The notes beneath the pieces are model-generated. The model was not told the DNA's origin. It did no database searches and saw nothing but the letters and a program-made list of their open reading frames with translations. 64,000 nt of DNA from Paralithodes platypus (lineage: Eukaryota; Arthropoda; Malacostraca; Decapoda; Lithodidae), in contig CM064571.1 of assembly GCA_032716605.1 (NCBI GenBank), forward strand, positions 11,352,405 through 11,416,404, read 5' to 3'. Of the stretch, positions 11,038-21,954 are shown one piece after another (position 1 is the first letter of the stretch; the number at the start of each line of letters is the position of its first letter). The translations under genes were made by a program, and so were the position numbers.

Positions 11038-12712
11038 TGTCACAATGACCAGGGCTTTTAGGAGTAGCCAGACTCTAGTGGCGCCTGACTTCTGACAGCA
11101 GCTGTGCCAAGTCTATTAGAAATACCTGGTATTGTGAGTTTCTCTCCAATACCCTTCCAATTACTCATGACTAGTTTTGCCGTATCTCTAAGCATTTTTG
11201 TCTCAATAAACATTTGTTTAGAATGAGCCAATAGAGTGTTACTAGGTTCATATAATATTATGAAGTTGTGTTATAGTGGCAATGTTGTAATTTGCAGGTT
11301 GGGTGTTGCTGGGTAAGGGAGGAAGTGGAGGAAGGAATGTTGCTCCAGTCTCGCGGTGGGGGAGGCGATGTTGCTAAGCAACACGAGTGTAATTAATTAC
11401 GTGACCATTGCAAGTTTAGTTGTGTTGCAATATCAAGATGTACTTTGTTTTCTCTGCCACACTGTTTTAGTTAATTTGTTAACACAGGAATACTTTAGTA
11501 TAAGTTATACTTGTGAAGTTTCTTAGTGTTATCATATCGTGTGGTGATATCTTGCAGTCCCCCCTTAGTTTGAGCCTGGCTCCCGCCAACTTCGCCAGGG
11601 CCAGGCCTCATCATTCTCTCGTGGGCGGCCAGACAGTATAGGTGGTGGTAGCTCTCTCTTGTGGCACCCCAGTTGGCCCCTGTTTAATTTTCCTTGCTTG
11701 CATAATAGTAACGTAACGTAATTAACAGAGAATCCTAGACATTCATTACTTTTAATTATTCTTTTCCTCTGATCAGCATTTTAGTATCTTTCCCTTTGTT
11801 ATCTATATTCTGTACCTCCGGTGGCTACGTCGGAATTCGTGATAGGGAGGAGCTGGGAGGTTTTCCGGGGTCCTTACTAATAAGCACTGTTAATCCCATA
11901 GATAGTCCACACACACACACATCCATAACCCCTACATATTTTTCCCAGTGTTCGTGCTTAGGACCCGGTAACAACCTTGACGGTTCTGCCCCAGCACTTG
12001 TGTGTTCCCTATCTCGGGTTTCGAACTGAGGCAACTGAGTGTTCAATATTAATTAGGAATCCAGCTTCAGTCTGGACCCCCCCCCCCCATAGTTAAGTGA
12101 GTGTGGGAGGTGGACTCTAAGAGTTTATTGTTTGGGCGGTAACTCACTGGGGGGCCCAGGTTGAAGCAGGATATACTGCGTGATATTAGAGGTGGTCAGG
12201 GCAACTTGCTTCCACTAATATCACCCCGAGGTTAGTAGTCATATTAGGACACTGCCTTGTATTGTTAGAACAGTATTATATGCAATATTATTATGTGCAA
12301 CTCTCTTGGGTTGAGAGTGGATTACCGTTGGCTGGTTTGCGCACGGTTTAGTACTGTCGAGGGCGCGCATAGCCTGTTATGCTCGAAGTACACCTGCACT
12401 CTTTTTTTTGTTGATGTCTGCTGGTAGCCTATATGTATTTAACTGTTTTGATTATCCAACCCAGCATTGCTAATCCCGGTGTTGGTTTCGAGTTCTCGTA
12501 GCTAGTAAGTTACATGATTATTTCTGTTCTACTTATTATTCAGAATAGGAGCAGGGCAGTGTGCACCTTAAGCCCTGAGAAGAGCCTGGAAGCGTTCCTA
12601 GTGCTCTTACCTGTTGCGTCGTGGTGTTGTTTGGTAGAGACACAAGGTGTATTTGCATTAGTAATTATTTTCGTATACCGTCTCTAAGCAACTGAGGTCC
12701 AGATTCGTAACA
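11038..12712 (+). mobile_element. 3' LTR of Gypsy element 1
   Basis: Starts tgtcacaatgaccaggg and ends agattcgtaaca, with a TG...CA structure over 1675 bp. The first 1.55 kb duplicates 4382-5934; the final 129 bp are absent from the 5' copy. The flanks are atat-rich on the left of the element and atgc on the right, so no clean target duplication survives. Both sides abut (TA)n tracts, which may have mutated. The CACA-rich block near 11900-11925 and a poly-C run near 12077 are shared by both copies. Confidence 0.88.
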
Positions 12713-12728
12713 ATGCATATATGTATAC

Positions 12729-12779
<51 letters not shown>

Positions 12780-12940
12780 AATGCACTTAATTCTTGTTGT
12801 CTACATACGTTATCAATATACCAAGGACTACTATGAAAAGAATATTTGAAGAATTTGTATAGCCTGCCAGGATGACTAGCCATCCTAAACCTGCGCAAAT
12901 GATATGTGTCTTGTCCCAGGTGAGCATGCACCAAAAATAT
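12713..12940. repeat. (TA)n microsatellite and spacer
   Basis: About 40 bp of (TA)n at 12731-12772 directly after the Gypsy 3' LTR, then unremarkable AT-rich sequence. The element seems to have landed in TA-rich DNA. Confidence 0.8.
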
Positions 12941-12944
12941 ATAT

Positions 12945-14370
12945 TAATGACTTTGTTAACTCATCCACTGTTTTGAAGTTTATTTTACTTGCAGACAACA
13001 CTAATGTTTTACTTGCAGACAACACTAATGTTTATTTTACTTGCAGACAAAACTAATGTTTTACTTGCAGACAACACTAATGTTTTACTTGCAGACAACA
13101 CTAATGTTTTTCACTCAAATTCAAATTTATTGATTTTAAACGTGCTATGGACATAGAACTAAATAATGTATACATTTGGCTCCTAGCAAATAGATTATCC
13201 CTTATTGCACTGAAAACTCATTATATAATAAATGCAGGTAATAAGCACTATAACCAAATTATTGATATCAGAATAGGAAATAATGTACTCGGTAAATGTA
13301 CCTCCACATAATTCCTCGTTATCACGAAAAGAGCAAATTCAAATCATTGTTACCAATTAATCATAGCTAGATTAATTGGTATTATTTATGGGTATTCTGC
13401 AGAACAACAACTCCTCGATTACAGGATTCCTGTCTCCTCCCCGATGTTTAGTAACCAGAGTGGAGTTTCACCTACAAAACGTCAGTACATTTTTATTGGT
13501 ACTTTCCTGTTTTCCACATAAAAGCTGAAGATTGCAGAGGAAACACCATAGATGTTATAGGCTTTTATTTCGGCGCCCATCAATCTGTTATTGTTTTAAT
13601 ACCCAACTATAGCGGGGGGGGGGGGGGGGGGGGGGGGCAGCCCCCACCCATTATACTAGGATTTGTTAGGTTAAGCTAATGTCTTTTCAAACCTACATTC
13701 CCAAACTCTTCTCCAAGATTGTTGGGGTATCGGAATTTCTTTGCAAATGCTAATACAAAGTGTTTTCCGCACTTTCTAATAATACAATACACACATACAA
13801 ACCATTATACAGTAATATATAAATAACAAATAAAGAAATATAATAACAGGGAGTTGTGGTTCTGCAGAATTGCCTTATTTATAAACTAATACATATCTTA
13901 ACAAAAGGCGTACTGAAAACTGTATATTATAGTTTAATTTACCCCTATTTACAATATTGTAACATTGCCTGGGTCTCAGTAGTAAAGTCCCATATACAAT
14001 ATCTTCTACTTCAGAAAAATATTCTTCGAATTGTATCAGGAGTAAAATACAAAGAACATACCGATCCTATCTTTAAACATTTAGGGATACTAAAAATACA
14101 AGACTAGTCATTTAAACTTGCATACAATCAATTATTCCTTCCCACCGTCATTGACTTTCAGAATATACCCAATATTCATCCTCATAATTTACGAAATAGT
14201 AACTTATGAAGACCACCTAATCTACGGACTGCAAAATCTAAAAGAGTTGATGCTTCTTTTGGTTGTTTAATGTGGAATAAGCTGCCTGATGATTTAATAT
14301 TTTCAATAGTTTTCAAATTCAAATATTGTATTGCTATATTAATACATAAAGGTACTTGTACATAGATTTG
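12945..14370 (+). pseudogene. decayed LINE reverse transcriptase
   Basis: Translated in pieces with many frame breaks, this reads as a non-LTR RT: LLADNTNV (the decayed catalytic loop, usually ADDTN), then NNVYIWLLANRLSLIALKTHYII and NKHYNQIIDIRI. After a gap come VYYSLIYPYLQYCNIAW, LLQKNILRIVSG and FKHLGILKIQD (13856-14107). The last parts are RPPNLRTAKSKR and GCLMWNKLPDDLIF (about 14205-14300). This order is the palm, thumb and C-terminus of Jockey/CR1-like elements. It differs from the 6.3-kb LINE family. The catalytic-loop segment is tandemly repeated (separate entry). A 25-bp G run interrupts the region near 13613. Confidence 0.75.
12981..13110 (+). repeat. minisatellite made of the RT catalytic-loop codons
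   Basis: Five copies of a unit of about 24 bp (ttttacttgcagacaacact aatg), some with an extra tttattt, encode LLADNTNV again and again inside the decayed LINE. The unit is the segment that codes for the catalytic loop in this class of RT. Confidence 0.85.
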
Positions 14371-14648
14371 TGATGATACATAATACCATAGCAACGAGGA
14401 CTTGATACCTTATGGTATATGCGTACATCACTAACCATGTAACCTTTAAGATATATACTATAATATACATTGTAAACCGATACCGACAAAATATATATCA
14501 ATCTTGTTTGGATTATTATATTTTTTAAACAATGATTCATACCATATAAAAATACAATGAGTTAAACAGTTACTTTCACTAGATATAAGACCATGTACTT
14601 AGCTATCATGTGTATATTGTGCAGTGTTTTCCCTTAGTACATGATAGT
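14371..14648. other. AT-rich spacer
   Basis: No coding, RNA or repeat signal seen between the LINE remnant and the inverted repeat of the next element. Confidence 0.5.
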
Positions 14649-15080
14649 AGTCATTTTCAGAGCTTCCGTGACCGTGTTTAGTATACCAAAGTTTCTCAGT
14701 GAATTTAACAAAGGCAACTGATGCTAAAAAAAATAAGCCCCCATACACCTCACCAAAATGACGGGAAAGTTGTTATTTTAGACGTTTTTCAAAATGGCCG
14801 CCGCCGTCATCTTAAATTTTTTATAAAGTTCTATTTCTTGAAGTGAATGGCCAAAAATGACAATTTTGGTGTCTATTGCCACTAATTTTGGTGTCAGAAA
14901 ACCAATGGGATGGCATAATTAAAAAATAATTAATAACTAATTACCAAATAATTAAGAAAATAAGAAAATAATTAAGAAAATTAATGGGATGGCATAATTC
15001 ATGATTTAGAGTCCCATTAACCTCAACATCTAAGACAAATATGATGTTGTTAAATCCACTGAGAAACTTTGGTATCCTAA
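14649..15080 (+). repeat. left terminal inverted repeat
   Basis: 432 bp, inverted match at 18105-18536. Contains caaaatggccgccgccgtca (about 14792-14811), which resembles a YY1-type element, then AT-rich sequence. The inner end is ctttggtatcctaa. Confidence 0.9.
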
Positions 15081-15166
15081 ACACGGTCACGGATCCTCTG
15101 AAACTTACTCAAATAATATAATATATAATTTAAAATGTAAACCAAGAATGTTGACTGATCAATTCC

Positions 15167-15186
15167 TTCTTTTTCAGGTTTGTTGC
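15167..15186 (+). promoter_or_regulatory. probable 3' splice site upstream of the ORF
   Basis: The pyrimidine-rich ccttctttttcag immediately before gtttgttgc, about 37 bases upstream of the ATG at 15215, is a good acceptor consensus. It suggests a non-coding first exon within or beyond the inverted repeat. The 24-26 kb homologous locus has an acceptor in the same relative position. Confidence 0.5.
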
Positions 15187-15214
15187 ATCGAATTTGGCAT
15201 GAAGAATCATAAGC

Positions 15215-17053
15215 ATGGAACGTAGAGGAGTTAGTGATGTGCCTGACCCAGGACCTGGATTAAAATGCATATTATGTCAACATCCCTGTATAGCTGATGA
15301 TAGTACGGACAAGACATCTGATACAAAGTGGGAGAATCTAAGGAGCAAGTGTTTTCGGTGGAAGGAACTTGATAAATTTCAGCATGCCTATGCAGCAGTG
15401 GAGTGGGACAAGGGGCCTAAAGGCCTGTACATGCATAGTAAATGTTACACCCAGATTAGTAGTAATCGCTATATTCAGCAAGCACAGAATCGTAAACGGA
15501 AATCTGAACAGGAAGAAGTTCAAGCATCAACTTCAAGTCAACAACTCCCAGGAAATGTGCCTAAAAAGCTTCGTTCTAGTACTGGAGTGGTTCATGATAA
15601 GAATCTCTGTGTGTGGTGTATGAAAGGACCACAAAAAAACAGTAATCCTGGCAAGTCCAAACTTTTGCTGCTGTCAACAGTAGACGCATGGAACCGGTTC
15701 AAGTTGCATACAGTTTGTCTGTCAGATGAGCCTATAAGAGAAAGATTGAATACCCTACTTGCATCTATCCCAGACAGTCGAACGGCGTTTGGATTGGAAA
15801 TTCGTTATCATCGTGAATGTTGGCGCAATTATGTCAGCAACCCTCTGAAGGAGTCTTTTCCTGATGAAAAAACAGAGCATCTGCAACATGTTAATCTTCG
15901 AGAGGCCCAAAATATCTTCTTTCATCATGTCCGTCAAGTTATCTTTGATGATCATGAAATCCGTACACTGCAAGGTCTTGTAAAGGATTACAAAGGCATT
16001 ACTTCAAATTATGGTTACTATTCCACAGCAAAGTCCAGTTTCGTGAAGGAAATTCTGATCAAGGAATTTGGAGATGACATAGCATTTCATGAACGAGGTC
16101 AGAAGAATGTGAGTGAACTGGTATATGATGCAAGAGCTGCAGGTTCATATCTTGAGGCTGCAATATCCTCTCTAGGTGTAAGTGACGATCAGCTGGTGAA
16201 GAATGTAGCTGGGCGACTCAGAGATCAGATCATCAAAACAAAAACTGTTCCTTGGCCTCCATACATACATGAGCTAGAAGAATATGAAGACCTGAATGAT
16301 CTCCTCTTGAAGCTCATCACTTGGTTAAAGCACCCCACAAAGTCTGAAGTCGATGACAAGCCCCAAGTCAGATCAATTGCATCTATTTTGACCAGCTACA
16401 TCACTGGAAGACGTACTGCATTTGAGACAAACCTCGGTGTACTGCTACATGGTATGACAAAGAGCAGAGAAATGGTAGACATATTACATAAGGATGGCCT
16501 GGGAATCAGTTACAATGATGTGCTTTTGCTTAGAGATTTCTGGGCAGTTACTGACCTGAAGCATTCAACTGAGTGTCCTTTTGAACTTTCTGAAGGAACA
16601 CCGGCAATATGTATAGTCGACAACGATGACTTCAAAAGTGACACTTTGACTGGAAGTGGCCAATCACATCGTACAAATGTCATGTTTGTTCAGCCAGACC
16701 TACCTAAGCTAAATCTACCTACCCTAGATGATGATAGACCAGTTGCAAATAGCACCTTGCCTTCGTACCTCTCTGATAGCCTCAAAGAACTTGGGAGCCA
16801 GATGCAAAGAATTGAACCATACAAAACAGTCAAGCGTGGTGAACCACCCATCAGACCAAGGATAACGGATGAACAACATCTGGACACAGTTCCTCAAAGA
16901 ATGAGAGGTGTCATCCATGCAATGGCCCGAGCTAAGGCAGACGGAACAAGACCAAAGCCAGAAGACCAGACTGTACCAGCCTTTTCTGGCTTCCAGGCCA
17001 CGCTATCACCAGAAACCCAGAAAAGTCAAGCGATTTATCATGACTTATCCTGA
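15215..17053 (+). pseudogene. Cys/His-rich transposon protein, N-terminal part
   Basis: 612-residue frame starting MERRGVSDVPDPG, the first ATG after the likely splice acceptor. Two Cys/His modules are visible: CILCQHPC (about residues 20-27) with YMHSKC (about 73-78), and CVWCMKGP (about 132-139) with YHRECWRNY (about 198-206). They look like a paired zinc-binding region. A helical stretch and then a linker (DNDDFKSDTLTG and so on) lead towards the central domain. The frame ends at 17053, where the next frame takes over, so one indel near 17040 has broken the gene. The Cys/His layout parallels the 25-26 kb locus. Function is unknown; DNA binding for a transposase is the likely role. Confidence 0.75.
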
Positions 17054-17815
17054 TCCACCAAGCAAGACCATTCTGTATGATGCCCTGCGCAAGCTTGCAA
17101 AGGCAATTGATGACAAGAAGATGCCATTTGCCATTATCGTCGGTGATCATCCTGTCTACGTATTATTGCTAGAATTGAAAAGTGAGAATCCAGAGATATT
17201 TGCTGACATATTGACATTCATGGGGCCCTTTCATATCCAGATGTCTTTCATCAATGCAATCTACAAAAGGTTCAAAGGCTCAGGCATTTCAGATGTACTG
17301 GTGGCTGCAGGCGTCGTTGCAGATGGATCCGTGGATCAAGCTCTGCGTGGAAAACACTTCAACCGCGGTGTGCGTTGCCTTCGACTCTTCTACGAGGCTT
17401 TACTCCAACATGCACTAGACAAACGTTTGGAAGGTGCCACTCTGTGTGAAGAGATCCAGGCATCTCTCAATAAGTTACGCAGTTCAGTAGACCAACAAGA
17501 ACTTAATGATGCACATGCTGAGTTAGAGAGCAATGCCGATCTCAAGGGGCTCGTTGACTCCTTATTCCAGAACTTAGATGGTGCTCCACTAGCAGAATTC
17601 TGGATTTCATTCTTGGAGATGGTAGAGATATTGACTCAAAATATACATGCTATAAGGACAAGAAACTGGATCGAGTTCAAGTCTTCACTGAAGTTGATGC
17701 TTCCTTGGATGCATATTTATGACAACGATAGATATGGGCGCCATCTTCCAGATTTCATAGCAGTCCTAGAAAGTCTTCCCCATATCCAAGCACAATTCAT
17801 GGAGAGTGGCATGTT
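17041..17815 (+). pseudogene. same gene, central DQP-type domain
   Basis: After the frameshift the protein continues YPDPPSKTILYDALRKLAK, FAIIVGDHPVYVLLLEL, ILTFMGPFHIQMSFI, FKGSGISDVLVAAG, LRGKHFNRGVRCL and EFWISFLEMVEIL. It ends WIEFKSSLKLMLPWMHIYDN and RYGRHLPDFIAVLESLP. I recognise this order from a large family in cnidarians, molluscs and crustaceans, where the first motif is usually TxDQPLY (here VGDHPVY), followed by FHxxM, a GSG block and a Y(A/G)RxxxxY segment. The conserved Asp of the first motif is kept. In that family a FEN/XPG-like domain follows, but here the sequence jumps straight to the C-terminal tail. Confidence 0.7.
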
Positions 17816-18078
17816 TGCCACACTTAGAGCGCACCAATTACCTCACATATCTGCAGAAGAATGTCCAGCTTCAGAATCATCCATCACCAATTGGCCATGG
17901 ATGGCACCTTGTAAATGGCTTATGCCTCCCAGTACGCTATACCCAACCTGCACTTCCATCATTCCTGGATCTTCTAAAAACTCCAAGTCATCCACAAATG
18001 GAGAGCAGCGATGATGACAGCGGAAGTGATTCTGACAGTTGTGCATCATATTTGTCCTGCAGTGATAGTGCATCTTAA
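17812..18078 (+). pseudogene. same gene, GW tail after an internal deletion
   Basis: In a third frame the sequence reads HLERTNYLTYLQ, then GHGWHLVNGLCLP and a Ser/Asp-rich end (SSDDDSGSDSDSC), with a stop at 18076-18078. The HxxRxNY...GW pattern matches the segment before the C-terminus in the family; the 24-kb locus has the equivalent HSARTYFQCQEW and WGWICNQG. The whole nuclease domain that should come first is missing, so an internal deletion joins the middle of the protein to its tail near 17812. The usual CXC cluster is also absent. Confidence 0.6.
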
Positions 18079-18104
18079 TGCAGTAGGTCTCATGTTTTAT
18101 TAAT

Positions 18105-18536
18105 TTAGGATACCAAAGTTTCTCAGTGGATTTAACAACATCATATTTGTCTTAGATGTTGAGGTTAATGGGACTCTAAATCATGAATTATGCCATCCCA
18201 TTGATTTTCTTAATTATTTTCTTATTTACTTTATTATTTGGAAATTATTTATTAATTATTTTTTAATTGTGCCATGCCATTGATCTTCTGACACCAAAAT
18301 TAGTGGGAATAGACACCAAAATTGTCATTTTTGGCCATTCACTTCAAGAAATAGAACTTTTTCAATTTTTTAAGATGACGGCGGCGGCCATTTTGAAAAA
18401 CGTCTAAAATAACTACTTTCCCGTCATTTTGGTGAGGTGTATGGGGGCGTATTTTGTTTAGTATCAGTTGCCCTTGTTAAATTCACTGAGAAACTTTGGT
18501 ATCCTAAACACGGTCACGGAAGCTCTGAAAATGACT
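18105..18536 (-). repeat. right terminal inverted repeat
   Basis: Inverted counterpart of 14649-15080. It lacks the extra inner copy of the terminus found on the left side. Confidence 0.9.
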
Positions 18537-18672
18537 CTACTAATGATGCATTTTATTCATTGAGCTAATACAAAAAAATTATATCATGAGCTCAGCCTTT
18601 AAATTATTTCGAATTGTATTAATAACATACTCTGTAATTGTTTATAGACTAAATATATAATTTGAATTTGAA

Positions 18673-18739
18673 AATATATATAAATATAGGTCAAAGATGA
18701 ATATAAATCTAATTCAATATATATATATATATATATACC

Positions 18740-18801
<62 letters not shown>

Positions 18802-18893
18802 TATATAAAAAAATATATATACAGTATATACTGTATATATATATATATTTAATTAGATTTATATTCATCTTTGACCTATATTTATATATATTT
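18673..18893. repeat. palindromic element with (TA)n core
   Basis: Arms of about 40 bp (aaatataggtcaaagatgaa and onward at 18678-18715; inverse at about 18850-18888) enclose 130 bp of (TA)n with a few interruptions. Same architecture as 4258-4352. The frame over it is an artefact. Confidence 0.85.
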
Positions 18894-18924
18894 TGGTGGG
18901 TTAGAATTAAATTAAATCAATTTC

Positions 18925-19190
18925 GGCCCGAGGTGAGTCGGGACACTTAAAAATCCTTGTATGGTAGTCTGGAATATGGATCCTACGACTAGGTATGAAT
19001 TGAAATTACATTCTCCTAGTGGGTTTCCCTTCTCCTTAACATAAATAGGATAGAAGGTTGAGTGTCTTAATTGTAGACTGCCGTGGTGGAGTTGGTTAAA
19101 GCGTCGGCTATCGTCCTGAAGGTCGATGGTTCGAACCCCACTGAGAGATTACAACATTTAGTGGTTCACGTGTAGTTGTGATATATACTT
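18925..19190 (+). mobile_element. tRNA-derived SINE-like repeat
   Basis: Contains a tRNA-like stretch at about 19078-19152 with an A-box-like tggagttggttaaagcg and a B box ggttcgaacccc. The acceptor ends do not pair (gactgcc against gagagatt) and the anticodon arm is poor, so this is a SINE-type promoter rather than a working tRNA gene. The extent is approximate. Confidence 0.5.
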
Positions 19191-19202
19191 GATATATATA
19201 TA

Positions 19203-19567
19203 TATATATATAGTAAAACTCGCACGAAAAATAAAACATTGGAACTCCAAGCTTTTGTCTATTCTCTCAAGAGATTTTCAGGGTAATACATGAATTCCAG
19301 ACCCAGACCAGATGGCTGGAGTAAAGAAAGAAAGAAGAGCAATTGGACAGAGGAAGAACAAGCGGAGAAGTGAGAAGTACAGTAAAAGACTAAAAGTTCT
19401 CGGGCTTAACCAAGTTACTTCATTGTCCATGAATTCAGTGGAAGGCGGAGGCTTATATACCCCTTCTATATCATCTGTGAGATGCTAACTAGCATATCAA
19501 AACAAAAAGTGTTGCCATCTTACTGCCTTTTCCGATTATTTTTACATTACACATTTCCATTAACACA
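19203..19567 (-). mobile_element. possible Penelope-like element end
   Basis: Read on the minus strand, ctgaaaatctcttgagagaa followed by tagacaaaagcttggagttc has the look of the ends of Penelope-like retroelements, where a short stem (tctc ttga gaga) sits in a hammerhead-like context. No reverse transcriptase or GIY-YIG frame is present. Weak call. Confidence 0.3.
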
Positions 19568-20674
19568 GTATATGTATTTATACAATCACATTTTCTTTAT
19601 ATTGAAATTTGTCTAAATTGTCATTGTTTTAATTAATCATATATATTATTTGAACAAATCAATAATTATAATTAAGAACAAATAACGATTATAGTATTAT
19701 CGTCTACAACAAACGTCTATATGAATAACGATTATAGTATTATCGTCTACAACAAACGTCTATATGAATAACGATTATAGTATTATCGTCTACAACAAAC
19801 GTCTATATGAATAACGATTATAGTATTATCGTCTACAACAAACGTCTATATGAATAACGATTATAGTATTATCGTCTACAACAAACGTCTATATGAATAA
19901 CGATTATAGTATTATCGTCTACAACAAACGTCTATATGAATAACGATTATAGTATTATCGTCTACAACAAACGTCTATATGAATAACGATTATAGTATTA
20001 TCGTCTACAACAAACGTCTATATGAATAACGATTATAGTATTATCGTCTACAACAAACGTCTATATGAATAACGATTATAGTATTATCGTCTACAACAAA
20101 CGTCTATATGAATAACGATTATAGTATTATCGTCTACAACAAACGTCTATATGAATAACGATTATAGTATTATCGTCTACAACAAACGTCTATATGAATA
20201 ACGATTATAGTATTATCGTCTACAACAAACGTCTATATGAATAACGATTATAGTATTATCGTCTACAACAAACGTCTATATGAATAACGATTATAGTATT
20301 ATCGTCTACAACAAACGTCTATATGAATAACGATTATAGTATTATCGTCTACAACAAACGTCTATATGAATAACGATTATAGTATTATCGTCTACAACAA
20401 ACGTCTATATGAATAACGATTATAGTATTATCGTCTACAACAAACGTCTATATGAATAACGATTATAGTATTATCGTCTACAACAAACGTCTATATGAAT
20501 AATGTAACCTAAATGTATGAACTTACACTAGTGAACTAATGGAGATATACAGTATATTATTAGATAATAGTAAAGATGTTGATTTTTTCAATTAATATAT
20601 ATGATTAAATTATAACAGTTACATTTTAGACAAATTTCAATGTAAAGAATATCTAATTGTATACATATAGATGC
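19568..20674. mobile_element. inverted-repeat element carrying a 43-bp tandem array
   Basis: Arms of about 80 bp flank the array: the left arm includes ttgaaatttgtctaaa and aattaatcatatatatta (19592-19648), the right arm their inverse (20589-20652). The similarity continues outward through tatatgtat...acaat. No coding capacity. The arrangement is a MITE-like element with a minisatellite as its core. Confidence 0.75.
19684..20503. repeat. 43-bp tandem array (about 19 units)
   Basis: The unit runs from aataacgattatagtattat through cgtctacaac to aaacgtctatatg. The units appear essentially identical, so homogenisation or expansion is recent. There are no unique spacers, so it is not CRISPR-like. 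Confidence 0.97.
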
Positions 20675-21438
20675 TGAACTGCCGGTTTAGAGTACAAGTG
20701 TTCAAGCCAATTCCTTATACTGTGTCGGAGCGTTCTATTGAAAGCTACAATAAACCAAAACTAATCCAACCGCCCTCCACCAATAGTTAGCCCCATGAAC
20801 TGCCGGGCCAATACCTTTTACAGTGTAGCAGCGTTCCCCAGCAGTATATCCCCGGCCTTGTTGGTGTATCGTAAACTATCCCTGGGCCGTAAACCCCCGC
20901 TAAACCAGAACCTACCTACCACCAACACCACCACCTACACCACCATAAAAGCTGCCCAATACTCTTTTCAACACTTTCCACGTGTTTTAGCAGGAAATTA
21001 ATGCATATAACGTTGGCTGATATTAGGCAATTTTATTAAACATTAGGAAGGATCTGTGTGGGAGGTAGATGGCTAATTGATTGCCCGAGATCATTCCTAA
21101 ACAAAAAATCATGTTTTTTTTTTTGTTTTTTTTTTTCTATGTGGATGAGGGAGACAAAATGCAAAACTGCCTGTGACCAGTGCCTCCCCCGGAGTTAAAA
21201 GAGTGACAGGGCCAAAATCAAGGAACGTCTGATTTTATCCAAGATAGACTTTTAAAATATGTCATAATCCTCAAGAGTTTAACATTTTCCACGTGTAGTA
21301 TGACGAGGCTGAGCACCGTTCGCGTCACAAGGTGTTATTGTTCATATTCTTGTTGATATAGATCAACTGAAATAGATGTTTAGGGGAGAAAGAGAAAAGG
21401 AGGGGGAGGCAGACACAGCACATAACCTACACGTGCCA
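20675..21438. other. non-coding region
   Basis: Includes a C-rich, CCACC-repeating patch (about 20890-20945) and a T-run (21113-21136). The short frame at 20795-21001 has no recognisable features. Part of 21230-21300 resembles the TTAA family C end (cataatcctcaagag). Confidence 0.4.
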
Positions 21439-21442
21439 TTAA

Positions 21443-21818
21443 GGGAGCCCACCTCGTTTTTTTCTCTTTCTCTCCCTCTCTCTCTTTAGCTTTTATCCAT
21501 TCAGCCCCATTTAGCCTACTGTTTTAAGACGTATACCCCATCCAGGTGTCAATATCGTTCTGGCGAGCGGTAGCGAGCCAGCATATGTATATTTTTGTTT
21601 CGACAGCAAGTTAAATTTGTACATTTTTCAATAGAAAAATGTCTCCGGCGAAGCCGGATTTCTCCATACAATGCTGGCTCGCTATTGCTCGCCAGGAAGA
21701 AATCGACACCTGGATGGGGATAAACATCTTAAAATACTTGGCTGAATGGGGCCGAACGGATACAAGCCAGGGAAAGAGAGAAAAGGGGAGAAAGATAAAC
21801 AAAAAAACGGTGACCCCC
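21443..21818. mobile_element. TTAA MITE family A, copy 2
   Basis: Left TTAA at 21439-21442, right TTCA at 21819-21822 (one mutation). This is the canonical asymmetric form: the left end is gggagcccacctcg, the right end ggtgacccccc, with two arms of about 190 bp that are near reverse complements through the gcgagcggtagcgagcc motif. Confidence 0.85.
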
Positions 21819-21954
21819 CTTCAGGTCATATGTGTACTAAATTAGCCACTAAATAATTCACCAAATTCGCCACAATTATTCTCGGCTGTTAAATGAAGTT
21901 GCCACTGGACTAAATGTATTACTCCATTACTTTCGCCACTGTATTGCTGCATTA

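Larger units (their letters stand above)
14649..18536 (+). mobile_element. DNA transposon with 432-bp inverted repeats
   Basis: A 432-bp left arm (14649-15080) is repeated in inverse orientation at 18105-18536 with only scattered differences. Between them lies a plus-strand gene of about 2.9 kb. The outer end reads agtcattttcagagcttccg. The left arm continues inward into another copy of that end, inverted (about 15081-15113), so the arm itself looks like a short palindromic-ended element. The flanking bases do not show an obvious target duplication. The encoded protein belongs to a family I know as large uncharacterised proteins, highly multiplied in marine invertebrate genomes. Such proteins with a FEN/XPG-like domain recall Academ-type transposons, but that link is inference. 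Confidence 0.75.

Noticed and set aside
19078..19152. A tRNA gene
   Set aside because: A and B boxes are present but the acceptor stem does not pair and the anticodon arm is poor; treated as a SINE head.
19684..20503. CRISPR-like repeat array
   Set aside because: Units are contiguous and identical with no unique spacers, and the context is eukaryotic; it is a minisatellite.
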